The position numbers and the translations under genes were made by a program. Positions 57,979 through 64,000 of a stretch of 64,000 nt of DNA are shown here, in pieces (positions within the stretch are counted from its first letter, which is position 1; each line of letters opens with the position of its first letter). Origin of the DNA: JBGOTP01 sp963717075. GTDB lineage: Bacteria > Acidobacteriota > Vicinamibacteria > Vicinamibacterales > CAVVIG01. The notes below the pieces were generated by a model. It was not told where the DNA came from. It made no database searches and saw nothing but the letters and a program-made list of their open reading frames with translations. The stretch lies in assembly GCA_963717075.1 (NCBI GenBank), contig CAVQVI010000034.1:1054001-1118000 (forward strand), in the 5' to 3' direction.

Positions 57979-59907
57979 TCAGCCCTGAACGTTCTCTGCG
58001 GTCTCTGCGACCTGCGCGTTGGATGTCGTCACTGAAGGCGGCGGGGGAGCCTTCCCGAGCAGGACGCGAAGCTCGTTGCCTTCCATGACCTCGATGTCGA
58101 GCAGGCGGCGTGTGACCAGCTCGAGCTTGTCGCGATGGTCGGTCAGGATCCTTCTGGCGGTGTCGTGCGCGTCGGTGAGGATGCGTTTGATCTCCGCGTC
58201 AATCTTCTGCGCGGTTTCCTCGGCGTACAGCCCGCGCTCCTGGGGCATCGGAATGTCCAGGAACCGCGCGCGCTTGTTGCTCTCGTAGTTGATGGCGCCG
58301 ATCTGGTCGCTCATGCCGAACTCCGTGACCATGGCTCTCGCGATGTCGGTTGCGCGCTGCAGGTCGTTCTGGGCGCCAGTCGAGATGTCGCCGAGCGCAA
58401 TTTCCTCGGCCGTGCGCCCGCCAAGGAGTACGGCGAGCTGGCTCAGCAGGTCGCCACGCGTCATGAGGTACCGATCCTCGAGCGGCAGCTGCATCGTGTA
58501 TCCCAGCGCACCAAAGCCCCGCTGCACGATCGAGATCTTGTGAACGGGATCGAGACCGGGGAGCACCGTCGCGACGATGGCGTGTCCGGACTCGTGGTAC
58601 GCGACGATCTGGCGTTCCTTCGTGCTCATCACCCGTTTCTTCTCGAGGCCCGCAATCAGGCGATCGATCGCCGACTCGAAGTCCCGCACGTCGACGGTGG
58701 TCTTGTCGGCTCGCGCCGCGAGCAGGGCGGCCTCGTTCACCAGGTTTGCGAGATCCGCACCCGCGAAGCCGGCCGTGCGGGCGGCCACGACTTTGAGATC
58801 GACGTCGGGCGCGACCTTCACGTTTCTGGCGTGAATGCGCAGGATCGCTTCGCGCCCTTTGACGTCCGGTTTGTCCACGAGTACCTGTCGATCGAAGCGG
58901 CCTGGGCGGAGGAGCGCGGGGTCGAGCACTTCCGGGCGGTTGGTAGCGCCCATGATGATGACGCCCTTGCGGGAATCGAAGCCATCCATTTCCGCCAGCA
59001 GCTGGTTCAGCGTCTGCTCGCGCTCCTCGTGGCTGCCGAGCGGGCTCTGGACGCGCACCTTGCCGAGCGCATCGAGCTCGTCGATGAACACGATGCAGGG
59101 CGCTTTCGCTTCGGCCTGCTGAAACAGGTCGCGAATCCTGGCGGCGCCGACGCCGACGAACATCTCGACGAACTCCGACCCGCTCATGCTGAAGAAGGGC
59201 ACATGGGCTTCGCCGGCAACGGCGCGCGCCAGCAGTGTCTTGCCGGTTCCCGGTGGCCCGACGAGCAGCACGCCTTTCGGAATGCGTCCGCCGAGATTCG
59301 TGTACTTCTTGGGTGTCTTGAGGAACTCGACGATCTCCTTGAGCTCCTCCTCCGCCTCGTCCACGCCGGCCACGTCGCTGAATCGAATCTTCACTTCGTC
59401 GTCCGCGTAGATTTTCGCTTTGCTCCGGGCGAATGACATCACGCCGCCCTCGGCGCTTCCCATGCGGCGGAAGAAGAAGCCCCAGATGGCCACGATGAAG
59501 ATGATGGGCAGCAGCCAGCCGAGGAGGTCTGGAAGCCAGCGGTTGACGAGCTCGCCCTGGTACTTCACGCCTTGTGCGTCGAGTTCCTCGGTGAGCTTCG
59601 GATCCTCGATGCGGGTCGTCGTGAAGTCGTTCGAGGGCTTGCCGTCCGGAGCCGGTGTTTTGAGCGTGCCCCGGATGGATTGCTCGCCGACGACAACTTC
59701 GGCGACCGACCCGTGCTTCACGAGGGTCTTGAATTCGCTGTACGGAATCTGCTTTCGCGCTGGGACGAACCAGTACGCCTGCGCCGCCATCAGGAGGACC
59801 AGCATCAGCCCGAGGCCGTACCAGAGGGTTGACGCGGGACGTGTGCTCAAGGGCCGCTGCCCGCGGCGATCGCCGGGTCGCTGACGCACGTTCATTGGAG
59901 ACGGCAT
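57979..59907 (-). CDS. ftsH: ATP-dependent zinc metalloprotease FtsH
   Basis: Membrane-bound AAA protease, 642 residues. Two transmembrane helices (about 29-48 and 117-137) flank a small periplasmic domain. The AAA module has Walker A GPPGTGKTLLARAVAGEA (about 212), Walker B CIVFIDELDALG, and the SRH region ATNRPEVLDPALLRPGRFDR. The protease part has HESGHAIVA (zinc HExxH, about 435). The last residues SNAQVAETAENVQG are encoded by a cagagaccgcagagaacg repeat. ATG shares one base with the clpB stop (TAATG), so it is translated with clpB as part of the heat-shock operon. Confidence 0.96.
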   Translation of the reverse strand: MPSPMNVRQRPGDRRGQRPLSTRPASTLWYGLGLMLVLLMAAQAYWFVPARKQIPYSEFKTLVKHGSVAEVVVGEQSIRGTLKTPAPDGKPSNDFTTTRIEDPKLTEELDAQGVKYQGELVNRWLPDLLGWLLPIIFIVAIWGFFFRRMGSAEGGVMSFARSKAKIYADDEVKIRFSDVAGVDEAEEELKEIVEFLKTPKKYTNLGGRIPKGVLLVGPPGTGKTLLARAVAGEAHVPFFSMSGSEFVEMFVGVGAARIRDLFQQAEAKAPCIVFIDELDALGKVRVQSPLGSHEEREQTLNQLLAEMDGFDSRKGVIIMGATNRPEVLDPALLRPGRFDRQVLVDKPDVKGREAILRIHARNVKVAPDVDLKVVAARTAGFAGADLANLVNEAALLAARADKTTVDVRDFESAIDRLIAGLEKKRVMSTKERQIVAYHESGHAIVATVLPGLDPVHKISIVQRGFGALGYTMQLPLEDRYLMTRGDLLSQLAVLLGGRTAEEIALGDISTGAQNDLQRATDIARAMVTEFGMSDQIGAINYESNKRARFLDIPMPQERGLYAEETAQKIDAEIKRILTDAHDTARRILTDHRDKLELVTRRLLDIEVMEGNELRVLLGKAPPPPSVTTSNAQVAETAENVQG

Positions 59908-62522
59908 TAGATGGTGACTGCTTCGCCCTTCTCGAACTTCAGCTCCTGCCCGGCGGTATCCACGACAATCGTGTCGCCTTCGCCGAAGCGGCCCTCGAGG
60001 ACCTGAAGCGCCAGTGGATCCAGGACACGGCGCTGAATCGTTCGCTTGAGGGGCCGTGCGCCATACATGGGGTTGTACCCTTCGCGCACAACCTGCTCCT
60101 TGGCGGCATCGGTCAGCCTCACGTGTATCTTCCGCTCTGCCAGGCGTTTGATCAAACCGCCAAGCTGAATATCGATGATGCGCTTCATGTGCTCGCGGTC
60201 GAGCGAGTGGAAGAAGATGATCTCGTCGACCCGATTCAGGAACTCGGGCCTGAAGTGCTCGCGCAAGGCTTCCATCACCTGTCGCCGTATGCCTTCGCCG
60301 AGCGATGTTCCTGCGCCCTGATCAGCGTTCTCCGCAATGAACTGACTGCCAAGGTTCGACGTCATGATCACAACCGTATTCTTGAAGTCGACCGTCCGGC
60401 CCTTGCCATCGGTGAGTCGGCCGTCGTCGAGCAGCTGCAAGAGCACGTTCAGTACTTCCGGATGCGCCTTCTCGACTTCGTCCAGCAGGACGACCGCGTA
60501 CGGACGCCTCCGGACAGCTTCGGTGAGCTGTCCAGCCTCCTCGTAGCCAACATATCCGGGAGGCGCGCCGATCATGCGCGAGACGGTGTGTTTCTCCTGA
60601 TATTCGGACATGTCAATCCGGACCATCGCCTGCTCATCGTCGAAGAGGAATTCGGCGAGCGCGCGGCCGAGTTCGGTCTTGCCGACGCCGGTCGGCCCCA
60701 GGAACAGAAAGCTTCCGAGTGGACGATGGGGATCCTGCAGCCCGGCCCGCGCGCGCCGAATGGCGTTCGACACGGCGACGATGGCCTCGTCCTGGCCGAT
60801 GACGCGCTGATGCAGCCGCTCTTCCATGTGAATGAGCTTCTGCACTTCGCCTTCCATGAGTCGGCTGACCGGGATGTGCGTCCACTTGCTGACGACGTCG
60901 GCGATGTCTTCTTCGTCGACTTCCTCTTTGAGCATGCGATGGCCCTGCTGTGTGGCGGCCAGTCGGGTCTCTTCTTCCTTGATGCGTCGCTCGATGGCGG
61001 GCACCTTGCCGTACTGCAGTTCGGACGCCTTCGTGTAGTCGCCGCTGCGCTGGGCGCGCTCGATGTCGAGACGAACCGCTTCGAGGTCCTCTTTCAGCTT
61101 GCGGCCCGTCTGAATGGCTTCCTTCTCCTGCTCCCAATGCGACGCCAGGCGGGCGCGTTCCTCTTTGAGATCGGCGAGCTCCTTGTCCAGTTTCGCCAGG
61201 CGCTCGACCGACGCCTTGTCTTTTTCCTTCCGGAGCGCCTCGCGCTCGATTTCGAGCTGCATGATGCGACGCTCGATCTCATCGAGCTCCACCGGCATCG
61301 AGTCGATCTCCATGCGTAGCTTCGACGCGGCTTCGTCCACGAGGTCGATGGCCTTGTCGGGCAGAAACCGATCGGCGATGTACCGGTTCGAGAGGACGGC
61401 GGCCGCCACCAGCGCGGAGTCCTTGAACTTCACGCCATGGTGAATCTCGTACCGCTCCCGGAGCCCCCGCAGAATGCTGATCGTGTCTTCGACGGTCGGC
61501 TCACCGACGAGCACCGTCTGAAAGCGGCGCTCGAGGGCTGCGTCCTTCTCGATGTACTTGCGGTATTCGTCCAATGTGGTGGCACCTACGGTGTGAAGCT
61601 CGCCGCGGGCGAGCATGGGCTTCAGCATGTTCGACGCATCCATCGAGCCCTCGGAGGCCCCGGCGCCGACGACCGTGTGAAGCTCGTCGATGAAGAGAAT
61701 CACCTGTCCTTCGGAGTCGGCGATCTCCTTGAGCACCGCCTTCAGGCGCTCCTCGAACTCGCCGCGGTACTTGGCGCCGGCAACGAGTGCGCCCATGTCG
61801 AGCGCGACGATCCGCTTGGATTTGAGGCCTTCAGGGACATCACCCCGGACGATTCGACTCGCCAGGCCTTCCACAATCGCGGTCTTGCCGACGCCCGGTT
61901 CGCCGATGAGTACAGGGTTGTTCTTCGTGCGCCTCGAGAGCACCTGGATGACGCGTCGAATCTCCTCATCTCGCCCAATGACCGGATCGAGCTTGCCCTT
62001 TCGTGCAAGTTCGGTCAGATCGCGGCCATAGCGCTCCAGCGCCTGATACGTGCCCTCGGGATTCTGGCTGGTGACGCGCTGCGATCCTCGCACGCTCGTC
62101 AGCGCGGCAAAGATCTTGTCCTTGGTCAGCCCCTTCTCCGTGAGGAGCTTGGCGGCGGGGGAGCGCCCCGTTTCCGAGGCGACCGCAATGAAGAGGTGCT
62201 CCGCGCTGACGTATTCGTCCTTCAATCGCTCCGCCTCGGCTTCGGCAAGGTCGGCGACGAGTTTCAGGCGCGGCGACAGTCCGGGCTGCGCTCCTCCGTA
62301 CGCCTGCGGAATCCTGACGAGGAGGGCGCGGGAGTCTTTCGCGAGCTGCGCGGGGTCGACCGACATCTTGCGCAACAACTCCGGCACGACGCCTTCGCGC
62401 TGTTCGATCAGGGTCGTCAGGAGATGCTCGGGCTCGAACTGCGCATGGCTCGACTGCTCGGCGAGCCGTTGCGCGGCCAGCACCGCTTCCTGGGCTTTCT
62501 GTGTGTATTTGTTCAGATCCAT
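59907..62522 (-). CDS. clpB: ClpB disaggregase chaperone
   Basis: Hsp100 AAA+ protein of 871 residues that resolves aggregates with the DnaK system. Clp N-domain repeats begin MDLNKYTQKAQEAVLAAQRL. NBD1 has GEPGVGKTAIVEGLA (about 204), and the coiled-coil M domain spans about 400-520 (EIERRIMQLEIEREALRKEK). NBD2 has GPTGVGKTELGRALAEFLFD (about 607) and ends with the C-terminal domain RPLKRTIQRRVLDPLALQVL. ATG 62522 is preferred over a TTG at 62531. Operon order hspR-dnaJ-clpB-ftsH. Confidence 0.97.
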   Translation of the reverse strand: MDLNKYTQKAQEAVLAAQRLAEQSSHAQFEPEHLLTTLIEQREGVVPELLRKMSVDPAQLAKDSRALLVRIPQAYGGAQPGLSPRLKLVADLAEAEAERLKDEYVSAEHLFIAVASETGRSPAAKLLTEKGLTKDKIFAALTSVRGSQRVTSQNPEGTYQALERYGRDLTELARKGKLDPVIGRDEEIRRVIQVLSRRTKNNPVLIGEPGVGKTAIVEGLASRIVRGDVPEGLKSKRIVALDMGALVAGAKYRGEFEERLKAVLKEIADSEGQVILFIDELHTVVGAGASEGSMDASNMLKPMLARGELHTVGATTLDEYRKYIEKDAALERRFQTVLVGEPTVEDTISILRGLRERYEIHHGVKFKDSALVAAAVLSNRYIADRFLPDKAIDLVDEAASKLRMEIDSMPVELDEIERRIMQLEIEREALRKEKDKASVERLAKLDKELADLKEERARLASHWEQEKEAIQTGRKLKEDLEAVRLDIERAQRSGDYTKASELQYGKVPAIERRIKEEETRLAATQQGHRMLKEEVDEEDIADVVSKWTHIPVSRLMEGEVQKLIHMEERLHQRVIGQDEAIVAVSNAIRRARAGLQDPHRPLGSFLFLGPTGVGKTELGRALAEFLFDDEQAMVRIDMSEYQEKHTVSRMIGAPPGYVGYEEAGQLTEAVRRRPYAVVLLDEVEKAHPEVLNVLLQLLDDGRLTDGKGRTVDFKNTVVIMTSNLGSQFIAENADQGAGTSLGEGIRRQVMEALREHFRPEFLNRVDEIIFFHSLDREHMKRIIDIQLGGLIKRLAERKIHVRLTDAAKEQVVREGYNPMYGARPLKRTIQRRVLDPLALQVLEGRFGEGDTIVVDTAGQELKFEKGEAVTI

Positions 62523-62623
62523 TGTTCGCAATTCTCTATCAGATATCGGCTCTTAGCCTCGGCTGTCAGCTGTTTGGACGCTGCCAGGAGGGTCCGCGTG
62601 CTGTCGTGTGCTCGTGGCGACCA

Positions 62624-63628
62624 TCATGCGGCCGAGTGCTTGGCTTTCTGCTCCAGCTTTTGCAGCGCCTCGAAGTGTGCGCGTTGCTCTGTTGTAAGTT
62701 CCCGTGGCAGCTGAATATCGGCCGTTGCGTACAAGTCGCCTGTCTGGTCGGGTTTCCCAGTCGTCGGCATGCCATGTCCTTTCAACCGGAACACCTGACC
62801 GTTCTGCGTCGTCGGCGGAATCTTCAAGCGCAGCGACTTCCCAGAGATCGTGTGCACGTCCGCCTCGCCGCCGAGCACCGCTGTCGTCAGCGGAATCGAC
62901 ACGCGCGTGTACAGGTCCTTGCCCCTGCGATCGAACAGCGGATGCGGAGCGAGTCGGATCCGGAGATACAGGTCGCCGGACTGCGCGCCGCCACTGCCGC
63001 GTTCGCCCTCGCCCGCGATGCGGACGCGTGAGCCCTCTCCAACGCCGGGAGGAATGCGCACGTCCACTGTGCGAGCCTGGCCATCGTGCGTCAGCGCGAG
63101 GCGGCGCATCGTGCCTTTGATCGCGTCGTCCAGGCCGAGTTCAATTTCATGCTCGAGATCGTGCCCCTGACGAGCGGCGCGCGCTCTGGCCCCTCTCCGG
63201 CCGCGCCGGGAGTCTTCCTCGCCGCCTGCTGCCCCGCCGAAGAACGTGTGGAAGAAGTCGGAGAACGGATCCCCGCCCCCGAACATCTCGCGCATGTCCT
63301 CCTCGGTCATCGTGCGGGCCCCACCGGGACCACCGCCGAAATGGACGTTCCATGCGCCAGTTCGTGGCCCGGCGCCGGGAGCACCAGCACCCGCCTGCTC
63401 GTACATTCGCCAGTTGGCGCCGAGTTCGTCGTACTTCTTTCGCTTCGCGGAATCGCCGAGGACTTCGTAGGCTTCGTTGATCTCCTTGAACTTGGCTTCC
63501 GCAGACGCGTCGTTCGGATTGACGTCCGGATGGTGCTTGCGCGCCAGCTTCCGGTACGCCTGTTTGATCTCCTTCTCGCTCGCCGTTTTGCCGATGCCGA
63601 GCGTGGAGTAGTAGTCCTTGAAGTCCAC
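62624..63628 (-). CDS. DnaJ-type co-chaperone without zinc finger (CbpA-like)
   Basis: A 334-residue J-protein. The J domain occupies residues 1-70 with HPD at 34-36 (LARKHHPDVNPND). A Gly-rich segment follows (GAGAPGAGPRTGAWNVHFGG GPGG), then two C-terminal substrate-binding beta domains (GTMRRLALTHDGQARTVDVR IPPG.., ..LRIRLAPHPLFDRRGKDLYT). The cysteine-rich zinc domain of DnaJ is absent, so it is of the CbpA/type II class. It would stimulate DnaK and pass substrates to ClpB. It lies eight bases downstream of hspR. Confidence 0.93.
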   Translation of the reverse strand: MDFKDYYSTLGIGKTASEKEIKQAYRKLARKHHPDVNPNDASAEAKFKEINEAYEVLGDSAKRKKYDELGANWRMYEQAGAGAPGAGPRTGAWNVHFGGGPGGARTMTEEDMREMFGGGDPFSDFFHTFFGGAAGGEEDSRRGRRGARARAARQGHDLEHEIELGLDDAIKGTMRRLALTHDGQARTVDVRIPPGVGEGSRVRIAGEGERGSGGAQSGDLYLRIRLAPHPLFDRRGKDLYTRVSIPLTTAVLGGEADVHTISGKSLRLKIPPTTQNGQVFRLKGHGMPTTGKPDQTGDLYATADIQLPRELTTEQRAHFEALQKLEQKAKHSAA

Positions 63629-63636
63629 GTCTGTTC

Positions 63637-63981
63637 CTATTCGAGGCCGAGCATCCGGACCAGCTCGTCAATCTCATGAGACAGCCGCCGCGCGTCTCGG
63701 GCCGACATCGTCTCGTCGCGCATCAGAGGCCGGATACGTTGAACGATCTCGGCAATTGACAGCAGTCGCTGGACTCCGGCGAGGTTGATGCCGCCGTCGT
63801 CGACCATCCGCTTGATCGACTTGAGGCGTTGGAGTTCCTCGCGCGAATACACGCGCATGCTGCCGATGGTGCGGCTTGGTTGTACCAAGCCAAGTCGCTC
63901 ATATTTCCGCAGCGTCTGCGGATGCATGCCCAGCATCCGTGCCGCTACGCTGATGAAATACAGCTCTTCGGCCAGGTCCAC
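63637..63981 (-). CDS. hspR: MerR-family heat-shock regulator HspR
   Basis: A 114-residue winged-helix regulator: YFISVAARMLGMHPQTLRKY ERLGLVQPSRTIGSMRVYS is the MerR recognition region of HspR. A short coiled-coil tail ends LSHEIDELVRMLGLE. HspR proteins repress chaperone operons at HAIR boxes until heat stress (family knowledge). GTG 63981 is the visible start, but the frame is open to the window edge, so the true start may lie outside. TTCGAGT at 63974-63980 region resembles half of a HAIR element; the other half would be beyond the window. Confidence 0.88.
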   Translation of the reverse strand: MDLAEELYFISVAARMLGMHPQTLRKYERLGLVQPSRTIGSMRVYSREELQRLKSIKRMVDDGGINLAGVQRLLSIAEIVQRIRPLMRDETMSARDARRLSHEIDELVRMLGLE

Positions 63982-64000
63982 GGTTCGAGTGCTCAGATTC

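Noticed and set aside
58135..62714. Three long plus-strand frames opposite ftsH and clpB
   Set aside because: They are complements of highly conserved AAA genes and have no independent motifs.

Overview
This is a GC-rich bacterial chromosome segment. The gene set (CimA, FtsK, RNase J, PQQ dehydrogenase, M1 aminopeptidase, TonB receptor, HspR/ClpB/FtsH, DUF3467), the abundance of short dispersed repeats and the many secreted beta-helix/STN-type proteins suggest an Acidobacteriota member, perhaps Vicinamibacteria. That placement is inference; no rRNA gene is present to settle it.

Layout. 1-1.2 kb: end of a Phd/VapC-type toxin-antitoxin pair, a decayed thermonuclease gene and a functional-looking tRNA-Thr(CGT). 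1.25-11 kb: secreted glycosidase-like protein, cupin, uvrA and 3-methyladenine glycosylase, two secreted proteins, and a small sugar-decoration cluster (2OG-Fe oxygenase, pyruvyltransferase-like, DUF616). It is closed by a degenerate second copy of the same tRNA-Thr with its flank. 11-17 kb: PQQ dehydrogenase, membrane acyltransferase, M1 aminopeptidase. 17.2-24 kb: four tandem 130-bp repeats, then a leader peptide plus terminator in front of cysG and a siroheme sulfite/nitrite reductase, then hom-thrC. 24-39 kb (mostly minus strand): TonB receptor with a PHP hydrolase, cimA, amidase-ftsK-RNase J, rsmA-metalloprotease-nth, DUF3467, lexA. 39-53.8 kb (mostly plus strand): PfkB kinase, methyltransferase with a repeat-derived tail, ECF sigma/anti-sigma, recG, rsmD-coaD-aminotransferase, CoA-binding protein, rho, CDGSH protein, MFS transporter. 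54-57.6 kb: an integron-type cassette array without an integrase, with two attC sites (69 and 70 bp), a 599-nt group II intron remnant sitting inside one of them, and a BrnTA cassette. 58-64 kb: heat-shock cluster hspR-dnaJ-clpB-ftsH.

Three themes stand out. (1) The attC/group II intron arrangement: removing the intron exactly from GTGCG to the terminal AC rebuilds an attC arm with the expected extrahelical G. (2) Several short repeat families sit inside or abut genes: a palindrome translated within uvrA, the aminopeptidase, rsmA and a methyltransferase, where it has grown into a 14-unit 9-residue protein repeat; and a 130-bp unit bounded by CTAG whose edge supplies the TAG stop codon of lexA and of the amidase gene. 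(3) cysG has a candidate attenuator: a 15-codon leader ORF with a strong ribosome binding site, then an intrinsic terminator 5 bases before the cysG start.

Six genes carry single-base frameshifts, including ftsK and recG. Either the assembly has indel errors or several genes are decaying; the presence of ftsK among them favours errors. All identifications rest on reading the sequence; no database search was run.
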